64,000 nucleotides of DNA from Bacillota bacterium (GCA_023389275.1 JAEWEN010000012.1:21778-85777), one strand, 5' to 3'; counted from the stretch's first letter, positions 34,131 to 43,545 are shown. The notes: generated by a model not told the origin, from the letters alone. Translations and numbers: made by a program.

Positions 34131-34159
34131 GATATAATACTGATTATTATTATTATATC
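34131..34159. promoter_or_regulatory. Inverted repeat at the patB-like promoter
   Basis: Perfect 9-base arms GATATAATA and TATTATATC are separated by 11 bases and include a TATAAT usable as a -10 on the minus strand. It could be an operator, but the DNA is so AT-rich that chance is possible. Confidence 0.35.
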
Positions 34160-34261
34160 ATTATTAATAGATTCTTTATATAAATTAAACTACAAAAATA
34201 ATAGTATATATAGGAAATAATTTTGTAGATTTATGTGTATTTTTTAAAAATTTAATAAAAT

Positions 34262-34306
34262 AAAAAATATAGTGAGGAAAACATTGTTTCCCTCACTATA
34301 TTTTTA
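34262..34306 (-). terminator. Terminator of the branched-chain operon
   Basis: An 11-bp stem ATATAGTGAGG / CCTCACTATAT extended inward by AAAC/GTTT, with an A run to the left giving a T tail on the minus strand. It starts after the ilvN stop codon. Confidence 0.87.
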
Positions 34307-34801
34307 TTTTTTTGATAAATATTGTCCACCACGCTCTAATGCTGTAACCCCAGTTCTAACCATTTCTCTTATCCCAAAAGGTTTCATTACCTCAATAAAC
34401 GCAGTTATTTTTTCACAATCACCTGTAACTTCTACAGTCATAGTTTTTTTATTAATATCTACAACACTACCTCTAAATATATTTACATTTTCAATTATTG
34501 CAGAGCGAGTTTCGTGATTACAGTGAACCTTAATTAAAGCAAGTTCACGAAGTACACTAGTTGAATCCTCAATTTTTATTATTTTAATAACATCAATTAA
34601 TTTATTTAATTGTTTTGTTATTTGCTCTACTATATATTCATCCCCATATAATGAAATAGTCATTCTAGATATTTTAGGATCCTCTGTTGTTCCAACTGTT
34701 AAACTTTCTATGTTATATCCTCTTCTACTAAAAAGTCCAGATATTTTACTTAAAACACCTGATTGGTTTTCTACTAATACTGATAATATATGCTTTTTCA
34801 T
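34304..34801 (-). CDS. ilvN: Acetolactate synthase small (regulatory) subunit
   Basis: A 165-residue regulatory subunit. It has an N-terminal ACT domain (HILSVLVENQSGVLSKISGLFSRRGYNIESL) that binds valine or another branched-chain amino acid for feedback control, and a C-terminal domain that contacts the catalytic subunit. Length is typical. It follows ilvB by 14 bases and is the last gene of the operon. Confidence 0.95.
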   Translation of the reverse strand: MKKHILSVLVENQSGVLSKISGLFSRRGYNIESLTVGTTEDPKISRMTISLYGDEYIVEQITKQLNKLIDVIKIIKIEDSTSVLRELALIKVHCNHETRSAIIENVNIFRGSVVDINKKTMTVEVTGDCEKITAFIEVMKPFGIREMVRTGVTALERGGQYLSKK

Positions 34802-34815
34802 ACTCTAAATCCCCC

Positions 34816-36438
34816 TTAAAGAGTTACTTCTTTTGGATCAACCATAAATTCTATAAAGTATGGGCCCTTGTGCATTAAGGCTTCTTTTATAGCTGATTCA
34901 ACCTCAGAATTGTTGTAAACTCTTTTACACTTTATACCATATGCTTCAACTAGCTTTATAAAGTCAGGACTTTTAGAAAATAAAGTTCCAAAAGGATGGC
35001 TGTACATATTCTTTTGCATTTCACGAACCATTCCTAATCCATCATTATTTAAAAGTATCATTTTAAGATCAAGATTATGTTCCATAATAGTTCCAAGTTC
35101 AAACATACTCATTTGGAATCCCCCGTCTCCAAATAAAGATATAACCTGTGAATTATCATCTGCTGCAAATCTTGCTCCTACAGCAGTTGGAAGAGAATAT
35201 CCCATAGTTCCAAGTCCACCACTTGTTAAAAATCTTCTATTGCCTTTTATCTCTATATTATGAGCTGCCCATATTTGGTTTTGACCAACATCTGTTATAA
35301 ATATAGCATCATCTGAAGCAATTTCTGATAGTTTTTCAACTGCAAATTTTGCACTTACATAATTATCTGAAGAGATTTCTGATAATTTTAATGCTTTTTT
35401 ATCAAATGTAACTTTTTCAATCCAACTGTCAGTATTAAGTTCTTCTATATCTTCTAGTATTTCACTTAATATATTTTTACAGTCTCCAACTACAGGAATA
35501 GAACTTCCTATATTTTTACCTATTTCAGCTGGATCAATGTCTATATGTATTATAGTTGCGCTTTTTTCTATATCCTTACATTTAGCCATAGATCTATCGC
35601 CTATTCTAGTTCCAACAAATATTATTAAATTTGCCTCATTTATAGCATTATTTGCACTTAACTTTCCATGAGATCCTATTTGTCCAACTAAGTATGGATT
35701 ATCCTCATAAACACTGTCTTTTCCCATTAAAGTATAAACCACTGGTATTTTAGCTTTTAATGATAGTTCATTTGCTTCTTTTTTTGCATTTGAAAGTTTA
35801 ACTCCTCCACCTATGCAAAGTAGTGGTTTTGTACTATTTTTAAGCTCATCAATTACTTTTTTAATTTGTCCCTTATGACCTTTATATGTAGGCTTGTATC
35901 CTCTTTTATCTACCTTAATAGCTTCGTAATCAAATTCCCCTATTTCCTCATTTTGTATATCTAGTGGTATATCTATAAGAACAGGTCCAGGTCTTCCTGT
36001 TCCAGCTATATGAAATGCTTCTTTAATTATCTCAGGAACTTTTTTAGCTTCTTTAACAAGATAAGAATATTTAGTAAAACATTCTGTTGCTCCTGTTACA
36101 TCAGCTTCTTGAAAAACATCTTTTCCTACATTACATAGCTTTACCTGCCCAGTTATAACAACAAGGGGAATTGAATCCATATATGCTGTTGCTATAGATG
36201 TAATTATGTTTGTAGCTCCAGGTCCTGAAGTTGCAAAACAGACTGCAGGTTTTCCCTTAACCCTTGCATATCCATTTGCACCGTGGCCTACAGCTTGTTC
36301 ATGTCTTGAGAGTATATGAGTTATACTAGAGGTTCTTAAGACTTCATATATAGGAACCACTGTAGCCCCTGGATAACCAAAGACTAGCTTTATACCCTCA
36401 GATTCTAGACATCTAACAATTGCTTCTGCTACCTTCAT
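34816..36438 (-). CDS. ilvB: Acetolactate synthase large (catalytic) subunit
   Basis: A 540-residue thiamine-pyrophosphate enzyme. It has the N-terminal GYPGATVVPIYEVL segment, the catalytic Glu in SRHEQAVGHGANGYAR, an FAD-binding middle domain, and GDGGFQMSMFELGT for thiamine pyrophosphate and magnesium. It condenses pyruvate with 2-oxobutyrate (isoleucine branch) or with a second pyruvate (valine/leucine). The neighbour ilvN gives regulation. It is the anabolic AHAS type, not the catabolic AlsS, judging by the paired small subunit. Confidence 0.95.
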   Translation of the reverse strand: MKVAEAIVRCLESEGIKLVFGYPGATVVPIYEVLRTSSITHILSRHEQAVGHGANGYARVKGKPAVCFATSGPGATNIITSIATAYMDSIPLVVITGQVKLCNVGKDVFQEADVTGATECFTKYSYLVKEAKKVPEIIKEAFHIAGTGRPGPVLIDIPLDIQNEEIGEFDYEAIKVDKRGYKPTYKGHKGQIKKVIDELKNSTKPLLCIGGGVKLSNAKKEANELSLKAKIPVVYTLMGKDSVYEDNPYLVGQIGSHGKLSANNAINEANLIIFVGTRIGDRSMAKCKDIEKSATIIHIDIDPAEIGKNIGSSIPVVGDCKNILSEILEDIEELNTDSWIEKVTFDKKALKLSEISSDNYVSAKFAVEKLSEIASDDAIFITDVGQNQIWAAHNIEIKGNRRFLTSGGLGTMGYSLPTAVGARFAADDNSQVISLFGDGGFQMSMFELGTIMEHNLDLKMILLNNDGLGMVREMQKNMYSHPFGTLFSKSPDFIKLVEAYGIKCKRVYNNSEVESAIKEALMHKGPYFIEFMVDPKEVTL

Positions 36439-36466
36439 AAATAATTCCCCCTTTAGTTAAATTTAA

Positions 36467-37546
36467 CTAGATTTCGCTAGCTATTAAATCTCCTATTTTT
36501 TCGCAACCAACTTTAGTCATACCTTCTTGCATAATATCTCCTGTTCTATATCCTTTATCAAGAACATTTGATATAGCTTTTTCTATATCATTTGCAGCAT
36601 CATCCATATTAAAGCTATAACGAAGCATCATAGCAACACTCATTATAGTTCCTATTGGGTTTGCAATATCTTGTCCTGCTATATCAGGAGCAGATCCGTG
36701 AATTGGCTCGTATAGTCCTACTTTTCCATCTCCAAGTGATGCTGATGGTAAGTTTCCAAGTGAACCTGTAAGCATTGAAGCCTCATCACTTATAATATCT
36801 CCAAATGTGTTTTCAGTTACTATAACATCAAATTGTTTTGGATTTCTTATAAGCTGCATAGCTGCATTATCAACATACATTTGGCTAAGTTCTACATCTT
36901 TATAATCCTCAGCCATTTTGTAAACAACTTCTTTCCAAAGTCTTGATGACTCTAGAACGTTTGATTTGTCTACAAGCATTAATTTATTATTTCTTTTTCT
37001 AGCTATTTCAAATGACATTTTAGCTATTCTTTCAATTTCCTTAGTTTCATAAACCATAGTGTCCCAAGCTCTTTGTCCACCATCTTCAAGGTCTATTCTT
37101 TTCTTTTCTCCAAAATAAGCTCCACCAATAAGCTCTCTAACTATCATAATATCAAGTCCATCACCTAGTACTTCTGGTTTTAGGTTTGAAGCTGATTTAA
37201 GTTGTGGGAAAAGTACTGCTGGTCTTAGGTTTGCATAAACTCCTAGTTCTTTTCTTATTCCAAGAAGTCCTGCCTCTGGTCTTTTATCTCCAGGTAGATT
37301 ATCCCATTTAGGTCCTCCAACAGCTCCTAAAAGAACTGCATCACTTTTTAAACATGTATCTATTGTTTCCTTAGGTAATGGTTCTCCTGTAGCATCAATT
37401 GCTACTCCTCCCATAAGTACCTCTGTACAATCAAATTTAACATCATATTTTTTCTCTATTGAATTTAAAACTTTTTTAGCTTGATTTATTATTTCTGGTC
37501 CTATTCCATCTCCAGGCATAACAGCTAATTTATATGTTGTAGTCAT
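36467..37546 (-). CDS. leuB: 3-isopropylmalate / beta-methylmalate dehydrogenase
   Basis: A 359-residue NAD-dependent beta-decarboxylating dehydrogenase (MPGDGIGPEI, VDNAAMQLIRNP, ENTFGDIISDEA, EPIHGSAPDIAG). In leucine synthesis it oxidises 3-isopropylmalate; here, because leuA is missing and cimA is present, its main duty is probably oxidation of beta-methylmalate to 2-oxobutyrate. Its start overlaps the leuD stop by one base. Confidence 0.95.
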   Translation of the reverse strand: MTTTYKLAVMPGDGIGPEIINQAKKVLNSIEKKYDVKFDCTEVLMGGVAIDATGEPLPKETIDTCLKSDAVLLGAVGGPKWDNLPGDKRPEAGLLGIRKELGVYANLRPAVLFPQLKSASNLKPEVLGDGLDIMIVRELIGGAYFGEKKRIDLEDGGQRAWDTMVYETKEIERIAKMSFEIARKRNNKLMLVDKSNVLESSRLWKEVVYKMAEDYKDVELSQMYVDNAAMQLIRNPKQFDVIVTENTFGDIISDEASMLTGSLGNLPSASLGDGKVGLYEPIHGSAPDIAGQDIANPIGTIMSVAMMLRYSFNMDDAANDIEKAISNVLDKGYRTGDIMQEGMTKVGCEKIGDLIASEI

Positions 37547-38037
37547 TATTTATTTTCCCCTTTCTTTATATAGTTAATAAGTCCGTCTGCTGCAATTATC
37601 TCTTGCATAAATTCAGGGAATGGTGCTGCTTTATATACTTTTCCCTTAGTAATATTTTTAATCTCACCTGTTGAGAAATTAACTTCTACTTCATTTCCGT
37701 CTTCTATGTCAACAGCTGCCTCTGGACACTCCATTATTGGAAGACCTATATTTATAGAGTTTCTATAAAATATTCTTGCAAAAGTTTCTGCTATTACACA
37801 CTGAGTTCCAGCTACTTTAATAGCTATAGGAGCGTGCTCTCTTGAAGAACCACATCCAAAGTTTTTTCCAGCTACCATTATTTTATTTGTTTTAACTCTT
37901 TCAGGATAATTTACATCTAAATCTTCCATACAGTGGCTAGCAAGCTCTGCTGGGTCTGATGTATTAAGGTATCTTGCAGGAATTATAACATCTGTATCTA
38001 TATTATCTCCATATTTTATAACTGTACCTTTTACCAT
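37546..38037 (-). CDS. leuD: 3-isopropylmalate dehydratase small subunit
   Basis: A 163-residue swivelling-domain subunit (GDNIDTDVIIPARYL, NFGCGSSREHAP). It pairs with leuC to isomerise (R)-citramalate to beta-methylmalate and isopropylmalate isomers. This is the short LeuD of archaeal/clostridial type, about 40 residues shorter than the enteric protein. It is spaced two bases from leuC. Confidence 0.95.
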   Translation of the reverse strand: MVKGTVIKYGDNIDTDVIIPARYLNTSDPAELASHCMEDLDVNYPERVKTNKIMVAGKNFGCGSSREHAPIAIKVAGTQCVIAETFARIFYRNSINIGLPIMECPEAAVDIEDGNEVEVNFSTGEIKNITKGKVYKAAPFPEFMQEIIAADGLINYIKKGENK

Positions 38038-38039
38038 AA

Positions 38040-39302
38040 TTACATAACCTCCTCTGGTGAAGATATTTTTCCTGTGATTGCTGATGCTGCTGCAACAGCT
38101 GGGCTTGATAGATATACTTCACTTTCTGGGTGACCCATTCTTCCTACAAAGTTTCTGTTTGTAGTTGCAACTGCTCTTTCACCTTTAGCAAGTATTCCCA
38201 TATGTCCTCCAAGACATGGTCCACAAGTAGGAGTACTAACTGCTGCTCCTGCTTCTACTAATGTTTCAAGTAGTCCTTCTCTAAGTGCTTGAAGCCATAT
38301 TTTTTGAGTAGCTGGGAACACAATAAGTCTTACTCTTTTATGTACCTTTTTACCTTTTAAAATTTGAGCTGCTACTCTAATATCTTCTATTCTACCGTTT
38401 GTACAAGAACCAATAACTACTTGATCTATTTCAACTTCTCCAACATTATCAATTGTTCTTGTGTTGTCAGGTAGGTGTGGGAATGCCACTGTTGATTTTA
38501 TTTCTGATAAATCTATATTTATAACTTTTGAATACTCAGCATCTTCATCTGCAGTATATACAGTATATTCTTTAGTTGAATGCTCTTTAATGTATTCAAT
38601 AGTTTTTTCGTCTACTTCAAATATTCCATTTTTTGCTCCAGCTTCAATTGCCATATTAGCCATTGAAAGTCTGTCATCCATTGATAGGTTTTTAAGTCCA
38701 TCTCCTGTAAATTCCATTGACTTATAAAGTGCTCCGTCAACACCTATCATTCCAATAATGTGTAATATAACATCTTTACCTGAAACCCACTTTTGTAGTT
38801 TTCCTGTAAGATTAAATTTTATAGCTTCAGGAACTTTAAACCAAGCTTCTCCTGTAGCCATACCAGCTGCCATGTCAGTACTTCCAATACCTGTTGAAAA
38901 TGCACCAAGTGCTCCATAAGTACAAGTATGTGAGTCTGCTCCAATTACAACGTCTCCTGCAACTACTAAACCTTTTTCAGGAAGTAGTGCATGCTCAATT
39001 CCCATTTCTCCAACTTCAAAAAAGTTTTCTATTTCTTTTTCATTAGCAAATTCTCTTATAAATTTAACTTGTTCTGCTGATTTTATATCTTTATTAGGTG
39101 TAAAGTGATCAGGAACTATAGCTATTTTCCCTTTATGAAACACCTCATTTTTTCCTACTTTTCTAAACTCTTTTATAGCAACAGGTGTAGTTATGTCATT
39201 TCCAAGAACCAAATCAAGTTTAGCCTTAATAAGTTGTCCCGCCTTAACTTCTTTAAGACCTGCATGAGCTGCTAATATTTTTTGAGTCATTGTCATACCC
39301 AT
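38040..39302 (-). CDS. leuC: 3-isopropylmalate dehydratase large subunit
   Basis: A 420-residue aconitase-family subunit with an Fe-S cluster; the cysteines lie in IGSCTNGR and TPTCGPCLG. The 420-residue length (rather than about 470) matches the homoaconitase/isopropylmalate isomerase form of anaerobes. It forms a dimer with leuD and acts on both isopropylmalate and citramalate. It follows cimA by 17 bases. Confidence 0.95.
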   Translation of the reverse strand: MGMTMTQKILAAHAGLKEVKAGQLIKAKLDLVLGNDITTPVAIKEFRKVGKNEVFHKGKIAIVPDHFTPNKDIKSAEQVKFIREFANEKEIENFFEVGEMGIEHALLPEKGLVVAGDVVIGADSHTCTYGALGAFSTGIGSTDMAAGMATGEAWFKVPEAIKFNLTGKLQKWVSGKDVILHIIGMIGVDGALYKSMEFTGDGLKNLSMDDRLSMANMAIEAGAKNGIFEVDEKTIEYIKEHSTKEYTVYTADEDAEYSKVINIDLSEIKSTVAFPHLPDNTRTIDNVGEVEIDQVVIGSCTNGRIEDIRVAAQILKGKKVHKRVRLIVFPATQKIWLQALREGLLETLVEAGAAVSTPTCGPCLGGHMGILAKGERAVATTNRNFVGRMGHPESEVYLSSPAVAAASAITGKISSPEEVM

Positions 39303-39319
39303 ATCTAAATTCCCCTTCC

Positions 39320-40900
39320 TTAGTTTGATTTTTTATCTATTTCCCTATAAAGGAAATAAACTATTGAATCTAAAAGCGCTCTCCAGCTAGCTTCTATAAT
39401 ATTTGTTGATACACCAACAGTTCCCCATGAAATATCTCCATCAGATGTTTCTATATGAACGCGAACTCTAGCTCCTGTAGTTTTATCTGTATCAAGTACA
39501 CGTACCTTGTAATCTGTTAGCTTAATATTTTTAATTTCAGGATAGAAAACTAATAAAGCTTTTCTTAAAGCTTTATCCATAGCATTTACAGGTCCATCTC
39601 CCTCTGCTGCTGTTACCTCTTCTTTTCCATCTACTTTTAGCTTTATCATTGCACAAGAAACTGAATCCTCAGTTGCTTCTTCTATTACTCTACAATTTAT
39701 AACTTTAAAAAATTCCTTTGTTTTTCCAAGACATTTCCTAATTACAAGTTCAAAAGAACTTTCAGCACCTTCAAATTGATACCCCTCATACTCAAGCTTT
39801 TTAAGCATATCTACCATATCCTGTGCTTCTTTTGAATCTTTCCTTATATTAGGAACAATTTTTTGAATACTAGATAATATTGTACTTTTTCCTGAAACTT
39901 CTGACATTAAGAATCTTCTCTCATTTCCTACTACTTCAGGATTAATGTGTTCAAATGAAACAGAGTTTTTACAAACTCCATCTATATGCATTCCACCTTT
40001 ATGAGCAAATGAGCTTGCCCCAACGTATGGATAGGATTTATCATGTGTCATGTTAGCAATTTCTGCAACTGCTTTTGATACGTTAGTAAGCTGACTAATA
40101 TTATTCTTTGTTAAGCAATCTATATTTAACTTTAAGTTAAGATTTCCTATTATAGTTATAAGGTTGGCATTACCACATCTTTCGCCATATCCGTTTATAG
40201 TTCCTTGTATTTGAACTACTCCACACTTAGCTGCTACAACTGAGTTTGCTACTGCCATACCAGTGTCATTATGACAATGGATACCTACTTTAACATTAAC
40301 GTTTTTTAAAACATCTTTTACTATTGTTTCTACTTCCCATGGCATTGTTCCGCCATTAGTATCACATAATACAACAAAGTCGGCTCCTGCTTTTTCAGCA
40401 CTTTTTAAGCTATTCAGCGCATATTCTTTATTATTTTTGTAGCCATCAAAAAAGTGTTCAGCATCAAAAATAACTTCTTTACCCATTAACTTCATATATT
40501 TAACAGTGTCTTCTATCATGCTTAGATTTTCATCTAATGTTGTTCTTATAATATCAGTTACATGAAGATCCCAGCTTTTACCGAATATTGCAACTGCAGG
40601 TGTATTAGCAGAAAGAAGGGACTTTAGTCCCTTATCATCCTCTGCCTTTATTCCCACTCTTCTAGTGCTTCCAAATGCAACAAGTTTTGAATTAAGCTTA
40701 TAATCTTTAATCTCTTTAAAAAATTCTAAGTCTTTCGGGTTAGACCCTGGATTACCTGCTTCTATGTAGTTTACTCCAAACTCATCTAATTTTTTTACAA
40801 TTTTAAGCTTATCCTCTAAAGTAAAGGATATTCCCTCACCTTGGGAGCCATCTCTTAGGGTTGTGTCATATATGAAAACATTACTTAAACCCTTACACAA
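39320..40900 (-). CDS. cimA: (R)-citramalate synthase
   Basis: A 526-residue DRE-TIM metallolyase: YDTTLRDGSQGEGISFTLEDK near the N-terminus, the HCHNDTGMAVANS metal motif, and a C-terminal LeuA-like regulatory domain. The N-terminal DGSQGEGI and length identify the citramalate-synthase branch (CimA) rather than isopropylmalate synthase (LeuA), whose motif differs. It joins pyruvate and acetyl-CoA, opening a threonine-independent route to 2-oxobutyrate and isoleucine. The C-terminal domain should allow feedback by isoleucine. Confidence 0.92.
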   Translation of the reverse strand: MCKGLSNVFIYDTTLRDGSQGEGISFTLEDKLKIVKKLDEFGVNYIEAGNPGSNPKDLEFFKEIKDYKLNSKLVAFGSTRRVGIKAEDDKGLKSLLSANTPAVAIFGKSWDLHVTDIIRTTLDENLSMIEDTVKYMKLMGKEVIFDAEHFFDGYKNNKEYALNSLKSAEKAGADFVVLCDTNGGTMPWEVETIVKDVLKNVNVKVGIHCHNDTGMAVANSVVAAKCGVVQIQGTINGYGERCGNANLITIIGNLNLKLNIDCLTKNNISQLTNVSKAVAEIANMTHDKSYPYVGASSFAHKGGMHIDGVCKNSVSFEHINPEVVGNERRFLMSEVSGKSTILSSIQKIVPNIRKDSKEAQDMVDMLKKLEYEGYQFEGAESSFELVIRKCLGKTKEFFKVINCRVIEEATEDSVSCAMIKLKVDGKEEVTAAEGDGPVNAMDKALRKALLVFYPEIKNIKLTDYKVRVLDTDKTTGARVRVHIETSDGDISWGTVGVSTNIIEASWRALLDSIVYFLYREIDKKSN

Positions 40901-40939
40901 GATTAGTTCCTCCTTACATTTGAAAGATAAAATTTATTT

Positions 40940-41932
40940 TTATTTTTTAGTCCATGACATCATTTTTCTTAGTTCTTTTCCAACTACTTCGATTTCATGT
41001 TCTGCTTCTTGTCTTCTTACTGAAGTAAATGCTGGTCTACCAACTTGGTTTTCAAGTAGCCAGTTTCTAGCAAATGTTCCATCTTGAATTTCTGATAAAA
41101 CTTTTTTCATTTCTTTTCTTGTATCATCAGTTATTATTCTCTTACCAACTGAGTAGTCTCCGTATTCAGCTGTGTCTGAAATTGAATATCTCATGTACTC
41201 AAGTCCGCCTTCGTTCATAAGGTCAACGATTAGTTTAAGCTCATGTAGACACTCAAAGTATGCCATTTCTGGTGAGTATCCAGCTTCTACTAAAGTATCA
41301 AATCCAGCTTTAACAAGTTCTGAAGTACCTCCACAAAGAACTGCTTGTTCACCGAATAGGTCTGTTTCTGTTTCTTCTTTAAATGTTGTTTCAAAAACTC
41401 CAGCTCTAGCTCCACCGATTCCTTTAGCATAAGCTAGTGCAATGTCTTTAGCTTTTCCAGTTGCATCTTGGTGAATAGCTATTAAACATGGAACTCCTCT
41501 TCCTTCTTGGTATTGACTTCTTACAGTGTGTCCAGGTCCTTTTGGAGCTACCATAAATACGTCAACATCAGCTGGAGGAACGATTTGTCCATAATGAATG
41601 TTAAATCCGTGAGCAAATAATAATGCTTTTCCACTTGTTAAGTTTGGAGCTATACTTTCTTTGTATACTTTACCTTGTTTCTCGTCTGGTAAAAGAATCA
41701 TTATAAGATCTGATTTTTGTGCAGCTTCAGCAGCTTCAAATACCTCAAGTCCTGCCTCTTCAGCTTTAGCCCATGATTTACTTCCCTTGTATAATCCTAT
41801 ACATACATCAACACCACTATCTTTAAGATTTAGTGCATGAGCATGTCCTTGACTTCCATAACCAATAATTGCTACCTTTTTCCCTTTTAATAAATCTAGA
41901 TTTGCATCGCTATCATAATACATTTTAGCCAT
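40940..41932 (-). CDS. ilvC: Ketol-acid reductoisomerase
   Basis: A 330-residue class I enzyme: GYGSQGHAHALNL (residues about 24-36) for NADPH, followed by the metal-binding knotted domain with KGPGHTVR and the Glu/Asp ligands around ETETDLFGEQ. It isomerises and reduces acetohydroxybutyrate or acetolactate. It is the first gene of the operon, nearest the T-box leader. The dihydroxyacid dehydratase ilvD that would act next is not in this window. Confidence 0.96.
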   Translation of the reverse strand: MAKMYYDSDANLDLLKGKKVAIIGYGSQGHAHALNLKDSGVDVCIGLYKGSKSWAKAEEAGLEVFEAAEAAQKSDLIMILLPDEKQGKVYKESIAPNLTSGKALLFAHGFNIHYGQIVPPADVDVFMVAPKGPGHTVRSQYQEGRGVPCLIAIHQDATGKAKDIALAYAKGIGGARAGVFETTFKEETETDLFGEQAVLCGGTSELVKAGFDTLVEAGYSPEMAYFECLHELKLIVDLMNEGGLEYMRYSISDTAEYGDYSVGKRIITDDTRKEMKKVLSEIQDGTFARNWLLENQVGRPAFTSVRRQEAEHEIEVVGKELRKMMSWTKK

Positions 41933-42023
41933 GATTAAGTCCCCCTTAAAATTTAATAATTTTTATATATTTTATCCTAAAGTATTTAGGATTTATATCA
42001 CTTTAACTTTATAACTATTTAAT

Positions 42024-42070
42024 AAAAAATAGACCTTACACCACTAGGCGAAAAGTCTATGCGGAGCTTT
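42024..42070 (-). terminator. Second terminator, apparent decayed copy of the T-box terminator
   Basis: On the minus strand ATAGACTTTTCGCC pairs with GGTGTAAGGTCTAT (one mismatch, two wobbles) around a TAGT loop, then TTTTTTATT. Outer arms match the T-box terminator nearly exactly and CCGC-ATAGAC precedes the stem as in the T-box, but the GGTGG part is lost. Confidence 0.75.
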
Positions 42071-42171
42071 GTATAATTTTTATTATTATGACATTTATAA
42101 ATAAAAAATATATAAAGTATATTCTGTACATTTTATATTAACTAGCACCATATTATTCACTAAAATAATAT

Positions 42172-42420
42172 AAAAAAAATAGACCTTACAACGCCTACCA
42201 TATGTAATCTTACATGGGGCGAGAAGTCTATCGCGGTACCACCCAAATTTCTTTCTTAATATATTTAACGACATTGCCGGAAAAGCCTAATAATCTAATA
42301 TAAATTTTCAGCCCTCAACTCCAGGGTGATATTCAATATATTTTCTTTTCTGTAAATCTTTCAGCCATGGATCTACTCTCTGTAAAAGCTTTATATATTT
42401 ACTTGTCCCTTTCATAGTTT
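42172..42420 (-). promoter_or_regulatory. T-box riboswitch with isoleucine (AUC) specifier
   Basis: On the minus strand the leader has the T-box core GGGTGGTACCGCG (42244-42232), which binds the tRNA acceptor end, followed by a GC-containing terminator stem with a run of T at 42172-42179. Stem I starts near AGGGACAAGT; its lower arm AGGG pairs with CCCT, and the specifier loop GAATATCA holds AUC (42330-42328), an isoleucine codon. Uncharged tRNA-Ile should stabilise the antiterminator and switch on ilvC-cimA-leuCDB-ilvBN. Confidence 0.9.
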
Positions 42421-42507
42421 TTACTTTATTGAGTTAAATGTAAAATAAATTACATTTTTCTTACATCATTTGTAATTAAATTAAAATTCAACTTATTATT
42501 GTAAGTT

Positions 42508-42536
42508 AATATACTATAATTGAAGAATAATGTCAA
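42508..42536 (-). promoter_or_regulatory. sigma-A promoter of the T-box operon
   Basis: -35 TTGACA, 17-base spacer, -10 TATATT on the minus strand: a near-ideal promoter. About 80 bases of AT-rich leader precede Stem I. Confidence 0.82.
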
Positions 42537-42735
42537 TACATCCATAATAATTTAATTTTTTTAAAAATATATATTAAATGTAAGTACTGCTAATTTCTTT
42601 ATAAGTTTTAATAATGATTTTAATACCTTAACTAAATATAGTCAATACATATTTTAAAATTATTTTAGTAATTTTTATAATATTAACATTCATATATTGT
42701 TATATAAAAAGTGAATTTTAGGGAGAGTGAATAAT

Positions 42736-43458
42736 TTGAAAAAAAAATATGCTATTTTAAATAGCATTATAGTTTGTCTCTTAGTTGTTTTAATATTGAT
42801 TCTCGATATATCCTACTTACATACATTTACTAATAAAATATTTGAAAAAGACTCTAATTATAATAAAACAATTATTATAGATGCAGGACATGGAGGGGTT
42901 GACGGAGGTGCAGTAGGTAAAGGAGGAACCTTAGAAAAGGATATCAATCTTCTTATAGCTAAAAACTTAAAGTATTACATAGAAGAAAACGGTTATACAT
43001 GTGTAATGATTAGAGAAGAAGATGAAGATCTTTATGGTGAATATGGAAGTGGAAAAAGTAAGAAACAACAAGACCTTAAAAAAAGAAAAGATTTTATAAA
43101 AGAATATAACGCTTCTATGTTTATAAGTATTCATCTTAATAGTTTTCCAAATTCTAAAGGAGCTCAAGTATTTTATCAAAAAGGAAATGAAGATGGAAAA
43201 ATTCTCGCAAAATCAATCCAAGACTCTATAATAAAAAACGTAGATCCTAATAATAAAAGAGTAGAAAAAGAGTCAAATACTTATTTTATATTAAAAAATA
43301 ATAAAGTTCCTTCTGTTATTGTAGAATGTGGATTTTTATCTAATCCATATGAAGAAGGTCTTTTAAAAAATAAAGATTACCAAAATAAAATTTCAGCTGC
43401 TATTTTCTATGGAATAGAAAATTATTTTCAAGAAAAACAAAAAAGCCCTATTGATTAA
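42736..43458 (+). CDS. cwlD: N-acetylmuramoyl-L-alanine amidase CwlD (spore cortex)
   Basis: A type-3 amidase with a membrane anchor (about 9-29 counting from the upstream GTG) and zinc ligands H55 (IDAGHGG), E70 and H136 (ISIHLN), plus the catalytic E200 (VIVECGF). In spore-formers CwlD removes the peptide from muramic acid so that muramic lactam can be made in the cortex; its presence marks an endospore-former. A GTG at 42727 is in frame but lies one base from GGGAG; the TTG at 42736 has better spacing and is taken as the start (240 residues). No clear sigma-E promoter was identified upstream. Confidence 0.85.
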   Translation: MKKKYAILNSIIVCLLVVLILILDISYLHTFTNKIFEKDSNYNKTIIIDAGHGGVDGGAVGKGGTLEKDINLLIAKNLKYYIEENGYTCVMIREEDEDLYGEYGSGKSKKQQDLKKRKDFIKEYNASMFISIHLNSFPNSKGAQVFYQKGNEDGKILAKSIQDSIIKNVDPNNKRVEKESNTYFILKNNKVPSVIVECGFLSNPYEEGLLKNKDYQNKISAAIFYGIENYFQEKQKSPID

Positions 43459-43470
43459 GGGCTTTTTGTT
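43440..43470 (+). terminator. Terminator of cwlD
   Basis: AAAAAGCCCT and AGGGCTTTTT form a perfect 10-bp stem around an 8-base loop, with the stop codon inside the hairpin; a T-rich tail follows. Confidence 0.9.
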
Positions 43471-43545
43471 TTATATATTTAATTGTAAAAAAGGTTTTCT
43501 CCCCTTTAAAAACCATATAATACTATAATTGTAATTACATTTAAA

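Noticed and set aside
42640..42726. A sigma-E promoter for cwlD
   Set aside because: CATATATT resembles a -10 but no -35 occurs at the required distance, so it is not reported as a promoter.
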